From Branchiostoma floridae (Eukaryota; Chordata; Leptocardii; Amphioxiformes; Branchiostomatidae): a stretch of DNA of 64,000 nt. The notes under the pieces were generated by a model, which had not been told where the DNA came from, made no database searches, and saw only the letters and a program-made list of their open reading frames with translations. The stretch is from positions 11,031,294 through 11,095,293 of the forward strand of contig NC_049992.1 in NCBI RefSeq assembly GCF_000003815.2, in the 5' to 3' direction. Shown one piece after another: positions 12,601-22,982 of the stretch; position 1 is the first letter of the stretch, and the number at the start of each line of letters is the position of its first letter. The position numbers and the translations under genes were made by a program.

Positions 12601-15600
12601 GATGGGGATGTAAAATGTAAGCTTTTGTGTAAGCCATACATACCATTTAAACATTGCCATGTCCAGTTAAACCAATCACATCATGGTTCCAATCTCTGGT
12701 TAAATTGATCGCAAAACAGTTAACATATCACAAACGCTAGTGATGTTGAAGGATGATTAAACGTTTTCATTCATAAACTACTAGTAGTATATATCAGTCC
12801 TGAACACGCCCTCTACCGAAAAACTTGATCTTGCACCAAGTTACATCGCCATTCCACTAGAGCTGTGACCTCACTGCGATCGCACTGTGACCTAAAATTC
12901 GACAAATCACTCTAGGAACGTCATAGGCAAAAACATTTATTTACGCGTTGTGCGTTTTGTTGTCTTTTCAGTCATATTTTAACATTTTGCAGGAAATTCC
13001 ATATGAAGTCAAGTGTTACACAAATCCAGTTTAGGTCGCACTAAGGTCCCAGCGCGATCGCCGTCTAACGAACTGGGACCCTCAGAGTTTTCCAACATCA
13101 CGCCTCTGGCACAGTAGGATCGAATTGACCCTTACCGTGACAGGTGCTTGCTCTCGAAACGCTCTTCACCAAACCCCCCGGTGTGTATCCTGCTCCACCA
13201 AGAGTGGCTTCTCTACAAACAATAATGACTTAATCCTTCCAATGCTCGTCGGCTCTCGAGAAGAATCCACTTCAGGTTATGATATAACGTGTGTGAATGA
13301 ATGGGAGTATCCTGTTGAACAGAGAGCCACGCCGAGAGTCTAAAGTTATTTTTTAAGTGGACGGAACCTACGCGGATTATGACTCAGGGCGCGTCATGTT
13401 CTTTAAGTTAAGTTGAAGTCCTTCCGGCATCAGATGGTGCATAGGGTGGTGCCTATCTCCGTTTCAGTAGCCCTAGGCCACACAACGTCTGTGCAAGAAC
13501 TACAGCAGTGGTGTGTGATCAACTTTCACAATCTTTTCCAAATGATGAGTGCAAGCAGCCAAAGAAACATGCACCATTTTAAAAGTCTTTTGTATGCCTA
13601 CCATATTGCAGGCAAACTCTCTACCTACTCGGCCATTGCGCCGGTCATGTTCTAAAACAAACAATTAATGAAAATTCAAAGTTAGTGTGGCTTATTCATG
13701 AGGTGCAATATTTTGAACGAAGATTATTTCTAGCTACTAAGTGGCGCTGTCAAGCAAAAGAAGTCATTTGACGGGAGATACTTCTTGACTGAGAAGTCAT
13801 ACTTTCCGTTTAACATGTGGCAAACTGTATGACAAGAATATTCAGGGTGGACTTGATCTTTTTAATTTTTGTTAATTTTAAAGGAAAAGCAAACAATAAC
13901 AATACAATAAAGTAACACATACACCACGGATCCAAAGCAAAAGTACAACATAATCAACAAACAGAAAAAAAAAGAATAAAAATAATACCAGCCAACTAAA
14001 GCACCACTAACACAGGAGAATAAAAAAAACACATAGCTTTTCAGTATTTATGGAATTGATGTTTATAGTTCGTACAGCTGTTGTGATTTTGTGCTTTTCT
14101 GTACGTGCGACTATGTGAGGAGTGCGCATGCGTCACGCATCCATGGCATTGAATTAACTACACGCTTGGTCGTCACGTAACAAACAGAAACGGCATTGAA
14201 TGGAACAGTCCATTCGTTTCCCAAAGTGGGGATTTCCTTTCCGTAAGATCTTCTGATGCAAAATATGTTAATGATGAACTCGTGAGTTGGAACCAGATTA
14301 TGTTGCTTAACTGACATGCACTCTCCGGAAAGTGTCGCAGTCCTCAGGACCTGGAACTAAAGTTGATGTCCACTGTTCATTGTACTTAGTACTTGTGCTT
14401 ACTTATCGAAAAGGAGAGATTTCTCCTGGACACACGATGAACTTGCAAACTGCACGTACGTAACAAAAAGACTAGACATTGACTGATGCAACAAAGTTAA
14501 TTGACAGCACTTGAGTAAACATATCTATCTCCATATGACGTAGATTTTGATATTTTTATAGTGTAAAAAGTAATCATATACATTTGATTTGATGTCTATA
14601 GGAAATTTGCGACGTTTGTGGTTTTGTTCTCAACCGTGAGTTCGATGAATCTTAAACACTGCAGACCATGTTAGCATAGTTAATCTTCATGATTTGTCAA
14701 CCACCACAATTCCTTGCCATTTTGTCGTTTAAAAGGGAAAAAATGCACTGTCGGGATTTAATCCACTATCAACTACATGGTTTGTATAAATATCCGATGT
14801 AGACGGTGCTTGAATTTTGGAGTTGACCTTGAAACCTTTGAATGACTGAAGAGTGAAACTCTCACTCTTTGTAGGCACTTCCCTCGCTTACGTACGAGAA
14901 CACTTCTGGGGACTTCTCAGTAAACGTGAAGTATGTCCTAGTCGGAAAAGAACCAATCGAGCACAATGGTTTCTACTTACAACACAAGAGTAACGTCCAT
15001 TTTCATGACGTTTCATTGGTCACATGACTTGTTGGTGAGTCTTCAATGATGAACTGTATGCAAATGACGTTATGTAAGGTTCCGACACGCGTATGTACAT
15101 GTGCACAAAATCTAGATCTCTGGCACTTCAAACTTACATTTGACCTCGCAGCTTGCAATTATAGTGTTAGGGGAGTGTTCAGTTGGTTTGACATCATGTC
15201 AGTCTTTAATGGTGAAGTTTATGCCATTGACGTTGTGTAAGTTCCGGACACGTTTACGTACATCTGAGCGAATGTCAGTCTGGCACATCAAACTTACATT
15301 GACAGGTGGCACTGAGATGAACATTTTATGGCATGGCGTTAGGGGAGTGGTTTTCCAAATCGTTTACGTCATGCTTGTTCTTTAATATCATTTTATCTGG
15401 CATCGTGTTGAAATTATGAAATGAATTCACACACAAGCTTCTAATCGCTATCATATGTAGGAGATGTACCTGAAACTATTGTCTACTGTCTGCAATACGT
15501 AGGCAAATTAGATCACCATTTTACCCTCGTGTGTCCGACGGAGACCCATACATAGCTGTAGACTCGATTAGTCGGTATCTATTTAGAGAGATAAGTGACA

Positions 15601-18600
15601 TTAGGTTCCCTGCATTTTCTTACGTTGAGTGTAACCTTACCCGTCACACATGTCAAAATACGTTCTGTTGGGCCACTTAAGTTTGCACGAACCCCAGCTT
15701 GAAATGTGTTATAAGATGTGTGTCCACAGGAAATATTATCAGTAGTTTATTGTTCAGACATCGTTAATCACACTGCAAGCAAGAGCTCATGGGTCTGAGT
15801 CTAAAAGCATTTGTACAAAAAAATATTTTTCATGTACTATTTATTCTATCGATGCCGTTTACTTTACTTTACATTGGTTGTTTCACGGAATGGTAACATC
15901 TACATGAACATGGATGAATATAGAATTCTAGAAAATATAGCTGTCCTGTAGATATCATGGACGCTATTTTCTATGCAATAGTCAAACTGTAAACACCTGG
16001 TTTGCAAAACGTTTAGCAGTAAAGTGGGGGTTGCTATGGAGAGGTAGGTCATTTTCCAATCATATCCAGGTGTTATCGCTTTGTTTGATGTCAAGGTACA
16101 GACTCTACAACTAATTTTCTGCAGTCACTGTAGTACCGAATGTATCGCATATTTCCCCCCCGACTGGGTGCCTAGCTGCAACCAAACCGGTTCATAGAGT
16201 CCTCTAGTCACCTAATCAACGCGGACCTTTGGCCTATAGAATTCATTTGTCTTCCGTCATGTTGACGACGATTGTTCGGAAACCCGACATGTGCTGGTAA
16301 TGATGATTCGTTTGTACATTTCACAAGCTGATTAGGGAAGTGTTTGGTTGAGATGAATTACAATTATGCTTGACTGAATTATAGGACTTGGAGGTATTAA
16401 CTTTTTAATCAAATTTTGTTATCACATGCCTATCTCATAATGCGGGTGCCCGGATACCTATTCATTAAATTGCACTTACGGTACAAAGTTAAGCAGGCTA
16501 TCCGGAATGTGTTAGAGCCAACGCCGATCCATACCAGAAAACTTATGTAGAACATTAATAAGGTATGTTTGAGGCAGCTATTATGTACTACGTCACTGCT
16601 GCCCTCAGAGGAATGTCCTGGTTTTAACTTATAAATAGTAATAGTTACAAAGTCTAGTTTTTATATAACTGTGTAGAATGGTCTGAGTAACTCCCTCTGG
16701 CTGTACTTGTATTACTACTTATAGTTTGTATATGACTGTGTATTTTTTTGTATCTAAATAATTTGTATCATTTGTAAATTGGATGTAATTCAGTGCAGAA
16801 AAAACTCTGACTCTGCGATATCCCAATAAAGACCATCTATCTATCTATCTATCTATCTATAAGACGACTGGGGGGATATAGAGTAACGGTGACGCGTTAA
16901 TTAATACGTACACAGTAACTGCCCACCCGTTGTATAGAGTAAACACTAGACACACAGTAAAAACAGAGTGAGTACCTCTTAAACAAACATCACACGCTTC
17001 ATTGGTGAAACATCCTCTTTCCTACAGTAAGAAACCGGCCTACGTAGGCTTCCCAAAAAACATATTCAAGCGATAACGTTCTATTCAAAAGGCGCGAGAT
17101 AGTCGCAAAGACACAGCACTTAACTATCAGCTATTACAACCATACTTGGGTCTCGTAGGGCCACATGGAGCGTTAAGTAACAAATCAAATATGTAAAAAC
17201 AACACTGTTAACTTCTCGGTCAATCTAAGGTGAGCGTTGACAGCTCAACTGACGTAAGCAAACTTAACTGCTCACTCAATGAACAAGGTATAAATGCCTG
17301 ATTCGTTCCTTTGTAAGCAGCCACGATATGACAAATGCAGATTATTGTATTGTCCGACCAAGGACGTGAGTACAGTTCACATAGCTTAGTCGAGGCGCAT
17401 ATAAAAACACACCATTGTAATGTTTTGTTACAAAACAACCCGACAAGACCAACATCCTCCCTCCCCATACACCAGCCATGACGGCAGAGGCAAACAATGA
17501 ACCTCATCAAACCACAATCGGTCATGATGTTATCTCGACATACATGAACCACCTGTTGTCTACACGACTATATCTAGATATACTCGCACACATGTATTAT
17601 GTATTTGCCATACGGGATGAATGAGGATACATATGTCTTTTCGCTTTTATGTTGCTGTCTATTAAGGGCACAAAGGCAACCAACTGCGAATCACAACTGC
17701 TTTGACGCAATATTTGCTCATGAAACACACCTTCAAAACTAGCTTTAACTACATATTCAGAAGAAGAAGATTAGCAGCATACTACCACAAACCGGTCGAA
17801 AGTCAGAAAATATCTTAAGTTACATATTTGCCACAAAATCATCGTTTTCGGGATGATGAAAGTCATAGCCTACATTCTAGTAAAACTATTAGTATTTCTT
17901 ACCTTCGGTAAACTTGCGTGTTGTTTGTTCTGTGTGGGATCCATGGACTCTTGAGCCCTCAGCAGCCTTTCTGCCCGGTTCAGCACGTCTGCCCTGTTCT
18001 CCCGGCTCATGTCCGCCGTCTGCACCGGGACGGGGATCCGGCTCCTCGGGGAGAGGCCGCCAGGGAGCGCGGGCTCGTCACGAGCCGGTGGGGCCGACTT
18101 GCTCTGCCGCCCTTCGCCCCCTGGCACCCGTATCTCGATCGGGATGGTGATGTTATCCTTGTGGGTCGGTGCTTGGGGACCGCTGTGTCCTTCTTCCGGC
18201 GATGTGATCGGCACGAGCTCGTGCTTGATTTTGCCCACTTCGATCTCCATCTTACTGTCGTCTCCGCTGTTCGGAAGACTGTCCTCCGACTCCGCCCGGA
18301 TGTCGATCCCGGAGTCCCTCATACTCTGTACCCGGGAGTCCTGGATAACTCCGCTCGAGTCAACCTTGGCCATTTTCATCTTGGTCGAGATCTCGAGATC
18401 TTTCTGCTCGGTCGAAGTCAGATCTTCTGTGTTGATCTTGAACTTCTCATCGCCGATGGTGATGTTGATATCCTTGATGGTGTACATTTCCTGAAATAAT
18501 AGTTGAAAGATTTGCTATACAGAAATAAATCTCACCACTCTGAACTACACTTAGTAATCCGTGTAGGTTGTCGTCATCTATCTAGAGTATCTGTTGCCAT

Positions 18601-20446
18601 TTCCGCTTGCACGTAGAACGCACGTACAGCGTGTCTAGAATAATGGCGGATACACGGGGCATGCCTGACAAAACCGGCCTCAAGAGCGATTGTCGTCAGC
18701 ACATTGGCTGCCACGGCCTCTTTGGTTCGTCACTATGGCGTGCGTGCCTCGGACAAGTGTACATAGTTACTCAAGCACAGCAGGCAATAGGACGGTGTGG
18801 TCACAATAGAAACAACCACCTTCTCTGCCGAGTGAAAAGCCGTCACGTGGTGTGACGACAAAACCCCTTAAATGGCTCGATTACCCTTATTAATGGATTA
18901 GTTGTTTGCCCACTGATTGGAGTGTTGGTTTAGGGGAAGCAAATAAGGAGGATTTGTTAAGGAAAGCAACAGGTGGGACGGCATTACTTCGCGGCCAGGG
19001 CGGTCTAGTTTGAAAACAGTCTTAAATCCAGTTGCTTACAGAAAACTAAAAAATAAGCTATGTTCATTGCCATGGTAACTTCTTGCTAAGTACACACGTC
19101 ATCAAGGGTGAAGTGCCTGAGCCCCTGGCGGGCCTACCCTCCCGTGAAGCGGGCACAGCGGCAGCAGCGTGTTTGGCGATACAAGTCTTTATGTGACATT
19201 AGCGCGTGAAAACATTCCGCCATGGCAAGGCGGCAAACACAACAGAAACCTTCAGATTACACAACAGACTTTGGTCTCCCGTGGCATTCTTTCTCATGCA
19301 TCTCCGCCATGACTAACTTCAACCGAGCGCCGGCAAATACAAAACGTTACAAAGAGCGACTGCAGGCACACAAGCTACGTGGCCGAGAAGTCACTTTTTT
19401 AATAAGTCGGTCACTCCGACACCACATGTGCAGCTTTTCTTAGATAACACCTAAGCAAAAGATGTCCATTTCTTTTCGAGACTGCGTTCAAGGGCTGATT
19501 ATTTGGAATATAAAATGAAGCCATTGTCCAGTTCCTATTCTTCGGTTAGAAACTTCAATGTGGAGATTGATATATGTTTTGCACTCCAAATCCATAACAC
19601 TTCGGATGATTTTCGACAACCGAGAATGGTTTCAAGGGTTTCAACACGTTTATTGAAATAAATAACTTTGACAGATGTTTGACAGGAGAGAAAGGTCTCT
19701 CCACCTAGCGGACAATGTCAGAAACAAATCATGGATCTTACCGGCCTCTGTCCTTCTCCGAGAGACAATCGTCGCACTTGAATATTGTCGGAAGGAGTCT
19801 CAGAAATCAGAGTGCCTTTAGTATTCGTCGAAGAGTGTCGACGACGCGAATCTGCCTTTATGTCGGTTTCTTCAAGGGAATATCTTCGCACTTGAAGTTT
19901 CTGGAAGGCAGCTTCGGGCTGCAGGGCGTCTTTGACAAGCGTCGCAGAGTGTCGACGGCCTGGGGGAACTAGTATTTTGGCTTCTGGAGAAAAACAAAAC
20001 GAATTCAGTATTTTTAAGGTAACATGGTATTTTCGTTATAGGTCACTGGGGTACTAATTCACCGTCGCAAAAAATCATCGCGGTTCAATCCTGCTTGTCT
20101 GTGCCTCGCAAGAGATCAACGAATGGCCGTCACTGTACATTTATTCACCGATACCCGCAGAAAAAGAAAGTAACTAGTTTTGATTGTAAAAGACGAAAAT
20201 AATCGTATGCTTTTTCAGGACAAATGTCTCTAACCCATTACGTATTCATCGAGGAGGTACGTGACTCTGTGGACGGCTGAAAAATTGCAGAAAAAATGTG
20301 ACTTAAAGCCGAAATCGCACAAAAAACACAACTCATTGGATTCGTTTGAAACTTCTCCGAAATAATTTTTTCACTTCACCTGAGATACCGCTATCGTCAG
20401 AGTCAGACGGCCGACGAAACGCGCGGAGCGCGTCCTGCCGATGCAT
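322..20446 (-). CDS. DCX-EMAP: doublecortin-domain EMAP/EML-like microtubule-associated protein, complete long form
   Basis: Coding exons in transcript order: 20446-20380, 19983-19742, 18490-17903, 10971-10186, 8891-8690, 8288-8163, 7882-7675, 7090-6941, 6693-6624, 6417-6316, 5946-5851, 5303-5163, 4851-4705, 4264-4142, 3724-3587, 3321-3190, 2751-2595, 2268-2171, 1707-1620, 1324-1232, 944-814, 486-322 (TGA at 324-322). All junctions are GT-AG with matching phases, giving about 1349 residues. Order of parts: phospho-site-rich N-terminus (1-299), two DCX domains (about 375-452 and 505-586), acidic/basic linker, HELP domain with the LEWVYGYRG motif, then a long WD40 array typical of EMAP/EML tandem propellers. 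DCX and EMAP/EML families bind microtubules, so a cytoskeletal or axonemal role is inferred. Drosophila has a protein of this architecture, DCX-EMAP, needed in mechanosensory organs; vertebrate EMLs lack DCX. The exon structure is well supported; the start codon is less certain. Confidence 0.9.
4325..4548. mobile_element. Foldback MITE, family with TTCACCTTTATCC ends (copy 1)
   Basis: An intronic inverted-repeat element of about 220 bases. It begins AGTTCACCTTTATC and ends with an imperfect reverse complement (GCGAATAAAGGTG). The inner arms carry GTTTCAAACTGCAATATT and its near-complement. The same design occurs three more times in MTOR introns (56165, 58263, 60126). There is no coding capacity; a non-autonomous DNA transposon is inferred. 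Confidence 0.7.
5488..5750. mobile_element. PIF/Harbinger-like foldback element
   Basis: Ends are GGCTTGGGTCACATTTCCAA followed by a GGGGCCCGGCC box, mirrored by GGCCGGGCCCCGG, TTTGGAAATGTG and TTAGCC. The same terminal design recurs around 28.3-29.9 kb. TTA/TAA flanks fit the 3-bp duplications of PIF/Harbinger elements, though here they are not identical. It lies in a DCX-EMAP intron. Confidence 0.65.
6186..6307. repeat. (TAG/GTA)n microsatellite
   Basis: A run of GTA/TAG triplets with occasional changes, ending next to the 3' end of the exon at 6316-6417, about eight bases from its splice donor. It creates long Val- or Leu-rich shadow frames that are not genes. Confidence 0.9.
6941..7882 (-). 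CDS. HELP domain exons of DCX-EMAP (7882-7675 and 7090-6941)
   Basis: The joined exons read [14 protein letters not shown], then [19 protein letters not shown], then [16 protein letters not shown] and [11 protein letters not shown]. This is the HELP (hydrophobic EMAP-like) motif followed by the first WD blade, as in EML proteins, where HELP packs against the propeller. The donor after TGGGT at 7675 and the start at 7090 rebuild the conserved WVYGYRG. The intron between them contains a foldback element at 7399-7620. Confidence 0.92.
7399..7620. mobile_element. GC-rich foldback MITE in HELP intron
   Basis: Terminal inverted repeats of about 35 bases: GCACTTGCGGCACCGGTGCG then GCACTGCGGGGTTC at the left, and GAACCCCGCAGTGCCACACC then GGTGCCGCATGTGC at the right. 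The AT-rich middle resembles the middle of the 12.83-13.08 kb segment. No coding. Confidence 0.75.
8690..8891 (-). CDS. DCX-EMAP exon completing the second DCX domain, with triplicated 5' boundary
   Basis: The exon starts GTT CAG GGG after TTCCAG and ends AGCG|GTACGG. It reads [21 protein letters not shown], the C-terminal end of a DCX domain, then a basic linker. Only the acceptor at 8891 gives this frame without interruption: two upstream copies of the same acceptor and exon start, 67 and 134 bases away, are out of frame because 67 is not a multiple of three. Confidence 0.85.
8841..9041 (-). repeat. Three 67-bp tandem copies spanning an exon's splice acceptor
   Basis: Copies start at 8841, 8908 and 8975. 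On the minus strand each holds a TTCCAG acceptor followed by the first 50 bases of the DCX2 exon, with only a few substitutions between copies. Each also contains CCGTGAGT, a strong donor-like site 25 bases after the acceptor. The copy at 8841-8907 is the functional exon start. Confidence 0.95.
9042..10185. other. Intron between the two DCX exons
   Basis: About 1.1 kb of AT-rich intron outside the triplicated boundary. I see no further exon, RNA gene or clear element in it. Confidence 0.6.
10186..10971 (-). CDS. DCX-EMAP exon with doublecortin domain 1 and most of domain 2
   Basis: Acceptor TTACAG at 10972, donor AAAAG|GTAGGA, 262 residues, phase 0 on both sides. DCX1 lies at about 10749-10516: it starts [15 protein letters not shown], contains the [19 protein letters not shown] core and ends SYVCASGE, a close match to the doublecortin pattern. 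DCX2 begins near 10360 with [16 protein letters not shown] and finishes in the next exon (DIFIACGSE). The first part carries an acidic run of five Asp residues. Two DCX repeats are the usual doublecortin arrangement for tubulin binding. Confidence 0.92.
11115..11348 (-). CDS. Alternative first coding exon of DCX-EMAP (short isoform)
   Basis: ATG at 11348 opens 78 codons of a strongly basic peptide (begins [15 protein letters not shown]) that ends at AAAAAGAAG|GTAAGG in phase 0, exactly right for the DCX exon at 10971. An acceptor-like CTGCAG lies just upstream. Splicing E3 (phase 0) into it would meet TGA within three codons, so this exon is better read as an independent start than as an internal exon. 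The resulting short protein would be about 1128 residues with the same DCX, HELP and WD40 parts. It may be driven by its own promoter near 11.4-11.6 kb; I saw no clear TATA box. Confidence 0.65.
15040..15330. repeat. Two tandem copies of a dispersed repeat of about 163 bp
   Basis: Units begin near 15051 and 15214 with (GAA)CTGTATGCAAATGACGTT or a variant, followed by a TTCCGACACG or TTCCGGACACG box and a CAAACTTACATT box. Related units occur near 24.80-24.93, 25.68-25.80 and 25.86-25.96 kb. Confidence 0.7.
16600..16860 (+). mobile_element. Probable LINE 3' tail with (ATCT)n microsatellite
   Basis: A degenerate sequence ends CCCAATAAAGACC followed by (ATCT)n at 16835-16860. A polyadenylation-like AATAAA followed by a simple repeat is typical of CR1/L2-type non-LTR 3' ends. 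No reverse transcriptase is left, so the family is inferred only. Confidence 0.45.
17903..18490 (-). CDS. DCX-EMAP exon E3: long acidic/serine-rich N-terminal exon
   Basis: A 588-base exon in phase 0 at both ends: acceptor TTTCAG before GAAATGTAC, donor CCGAAG|GTAAGA. It encodes 196 residues rich in Asp, Glu, Ser and Lys, with no recognised fold and probably disordered. It includes a proline-rich stretch ([13 protein letters not shown]). An ATG sits one codon inside the exon (18487), so an isoform starting here is possible, but the good acceptor and the in-frame join to E2 favour an internal exon. High GC and codon bias differ from the surrounding intron, supporting real coding. Confidence 0.8.
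18491..19741. other. Intron between DCX-EMAP exons E2 and E3
   Basis: 1.25 kb without a recognisable exon or repeat structure. Small open frames here show no family resemblance. Confidence 0.6.
19742..19983 (-). CDS. DCX-EMAP exon E2: two tandem repeats with four RRxS phospho-site motifs
   Basis: This 242-base exon (acceptor CTCCAG, donor CCG|GTAAGA) has no internal ATG in its frame. It encodes about 80 residues made of two related units of about 36 codons. Each unit starts with an RRHS motif (RRHSAT, RRRHSST) and ends with QVRRYSLEE or QVRRLSLGE. RRxS is the consensus of basophilic kinases such as PKA, so a regulated N-terminal tail is inferred. It starts with two bases completing a codon from E1 and ends in phase 0, joining 18490 as EMYTIKDIN. 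Confidence rests on open frame, internal repeat and phase match at both ends. Confidence 0.75.
20380..20446 (-). CDS. DCX-EMAP long form, first coding exon (E1)
   Basis: The ATG at 20446-20444 opens a 22-codon exon ending SDSDDSGIS, followed by a GTGAAG donor. It ends in phase 1 and joins in frame to the two-base start of the exon at 19983. The frame stays open upstream of the ATG, so this could instead be an internal exon; I chose this ATG because its context is AGCAGCATGC and no convincing acceptor lies directly upstream. The exon is short and not conserved enough to recognise by itself. Its support comes from phase agreement and from two decayed copies near 27.2 and 28.1 kb. Confidence 0.55.
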
Positions 20447-20834
20447 GCTGCTTGTTAGATAATCAGTGACTGATCCGTGGCAAAAACCAGAAATCCTCCA
20501 AATCCACAGAAATTTGTAACAGAACAATGTTTGACGCTCTTGAAGGTTTTAAAATAGTAACACATTGTTCATAATTAGGCCCGTCATTGGTTACTGTACA
20601 AACTTGATCATCGGCTCGATGTAAGCATCTTGCATAAGTCTGATCAAGGGTGCTCATGAGTTTCAGGCACAATTGATTTTTGTTTCGGAACGTTTCTTTT
20701 TTTATGATTGCGCATGCGTTCTTATGAATAATCTTAATGAAGAGCTCTTGGAGGGACTCTTGTTCCCCTTAACACCGATTTCGGACTAGCGGTCAAAATG
20801 ACACACACAAAGGCTAAACCCGGATTAAATATAG

Positions 20835-20921
20835 CCTCCTTTGCAGACTTCGGGAGCGGTGGAGTTAATTTTTTTTCAGTCCTGAAACGGTGATTGGCTC
20901 CTGAAGTCTGTAAAGGAGACC
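20835..20921. repeat. Inverted repeat (hairpin) upstream of DCX-EMAP
   Basis: Arms at 20835-20856 (CCTCCTTTGCAGACTTCGGG) and 20898-20921 (CTCCTGAAGTCTGTAAAGGAG) are near reverse complements around a 40-base loop. It may be a small MITE; there is no coding. Confidence 0.65.
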
Positions 20922-21549
20922 AGATGAAAGACCGCTTTGCATTGTGGTATACCTCAAAGAGCAGCGTGACATACACGTGCGTTGCCGTTTGACCTATAAA
21001 ACGTTAATGATGGCTAAAATGTACAAAACTAAACTAAACAATGCTAAATGTAACGATGATTGCCGATGGTAAAGTATTAGTGACCACAAGTTCTTTTCTA
21101 TATTTACATGAAACAGATAATCGTTATCAAATACAGAGTGTTTACTTCACTGACATATAACTGTTGGGATGTTATTTCTTTGTAAGTTTTCAACCTTCAT
21201 ATTGCATGCAGGAGACAAACATCTGCACAAAATCCCCTCACTTGAATTTGAAAATCTCTAATGTGAAAACATGTTTGGTTCCAATTGATAATTTCTTCAA
21301 AATGAGATTAGTAAAGATTGCAAAAAAAGTTTGAAGAACAATCTTAAGAGGGTTCCAGATATTTATTCGTCAGCTGGAGAACTGTGGCCAGCATCCTTTC
21401 AAATATAACATGATCTTTATCCTTGTTATTGCACGATAACACACTCCTAACTCTGTAGGTGGGCTTCGCTGGGTCAAATGTAAGTTTGGTGTAGCAGCCA
21501 TTTCAGGCACATGTGAATACACGTGCCTAGAGCATTCATAACGTCATTT

Positions 21550-21677
21550 GCATACACCCCACAAATGAAGGCTGATCAAGAGGCCATACAACCAATGAAA
21601 TGCCAGGAAATGTGCATACACTTCACAACTGAAGACTGACCAAGAAGTCATACAACCAATGAAATGCCAGGAAATGT
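21550..21677. repeat. Two tandem 64-bp repeats
   Basis: Copies begin with GCATACA at 21550 and 21614 and both end ACCAATGAAATGCCAGGAAA then TGTG. They differ at a few positions only. Confidence 0.9.
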
Positions 21678-21733
21678 GATGTTGCGGAAAACATTAAACT
21701 ACTTCTTTTTACTTGTTCGCTGCAGAATTCCTT

Positions 21734-22982
21734 TTTTTTTAATTTTTATTAAAAACAACAACAACAACAACAGTACATTTGTCATCAACTAGGACTAGAG
21801 TTTGTACAGTCGAGTACCATTGCACATGGAGGGATAACATATACTGGTGTGTCTGGACGAATTACATGCAGTACATGGGTAGTGCAACAGTTAGAAGAGA
21901 CAAATATGTGTAGTACATCTGGGGAACCTTAAGGAATATGTACAGTCTGTTACTACATTATGATCAAAAATGGAGAAGTCTAACAGTAGGTGCAGTTCAT
22001 GCCAAACTATCAATAGAAAATTTGTACAATCAATCTACATTGGCTGTCAGTCTATCATGGAATATCCGTTCTTCGACGTCCTTTTCAAAGACATTAAAGA
22101 GGCTAGTAATGCACAGGTGTGGGTCTTTTCTATGCCAGATCCAAGTTTTAAAGATTGTCCATTTAGCAATAGCAACAGTAAAGGTTCTATTTTTCTGGTC
22201 TTTAGCAGTTATTAAATGATTAATTTTTCCAAATAAAATTTCCTGCAAAGTAATTTTTATGTTGGGTAAGGGTACAAATGTGTTAACTAATTCCCAGAAA
22301 TTACACAGTCTTTCACATTTAAAGAACATATGCTCATAACCTTCTATGCTTCCACTGCTACATAGTGTACATGTTGCATCATATATGTGTCCCGTTTCAT
22401 CTTTGATACCCCATTTGTGCAGATTGTGTGCACATGGTAATATTCGGTGTAATAGTTTGTAGTTTAACTCTGCTAACTTAGTGTTTATACAGGTCTGTGT
22501 GCTTAACCATCTCCAGATATTTTCCCAAGCCAGGGTTTCAGTAGGAAATATGGATTGCCATCTTTTACAGCATGTTGGTTCCTTGGCCTGTGCCTGCACT
22601 AATGCATTATAAAACAATTTGCAGGTGTTCTTGCTTTTGATTTGTTTTGTTGTTTTACCATCAAATATACATGGGGTAAGGGTGTTAAGCTCTAATCTTT
22701 GATAAGGAATTGGGCCTCTATGGTTTCTTATTGCATTCTTCCATGTAAGAGGTATAGCTTGAAACAGAGTTATATATTCAATAATACCATTAGGTCTTGT
22801 GTTAAGGTTAAGCTGAGGGTAGTGATCTAAAGACATGAACCTGTCTAAGGGGAAAATGTCTTTTACGAATATTATGTCATTTTTTATCCAGGTTGGGAAG
22901 AAAATTGTTTTACCTTGTGACCTTATATATTTGTTGCACCATATATTTTCACCCATTATTTCACTTACACTAGAGGGTTACA
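21734..22982 (-). mobile_element. 5'-truncated non-LTR retrotransposon (LINE) with target-site duplication
   Basis: A 308-residue open frame (22956-22030, minus) matches the C-terminal end of LINE ORF2 beyond the reverse transcriptase. It has the zf-RVT-like pattern: LAELNYKLLHRILPCAHNL, KWGI, CTLC, then EHMFFKCERLCNFWELV. The 5' part is missing, and the frame runs almost to the insertion edge. On the minus strand the element ends in a TTG-rich stretch and a short poly(A), seen as poly(T) at 21734. A 14-base duplication, CTGCAGAATTCCTT, flanks it at 21720-21733 and 22983-22996, proving insertion by target-primed reverse transcription. The clean duplication and intact frame suggest a fairly young copy. 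Confidence 0.88.

Larger units (their letters stand above)
11349..17902. other. Large DCX-EMAP intron (6.5 kb upstream of the alternative first exon)
   Basis: Contains no recognisable coding exon. Contents: a foldback-like GC-rich segment near 12.83-13.08 kb, an A-rich stretch near 13.86-14.04 kb, a tandem repeat at 15040-15330, and a LINE-like tail ending in an (ATCT)n run at 16835-16860. The longest open frame (12646-12131, minus) has no family resemblance and is probably chance. Confidence 0.6.

Noticed and set aside
12131..12646. 171-residue minus frame in the large DCX-EMAP intron
   Set aside because: No domain, no repeat, no splice partner in phase; composition resembles random intron.
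17914..18499. Long plus-strand frames over 17.9-18.5 kb
   Set aside because: Antisense shadows of GC-rich exon E3 on the minus strand.
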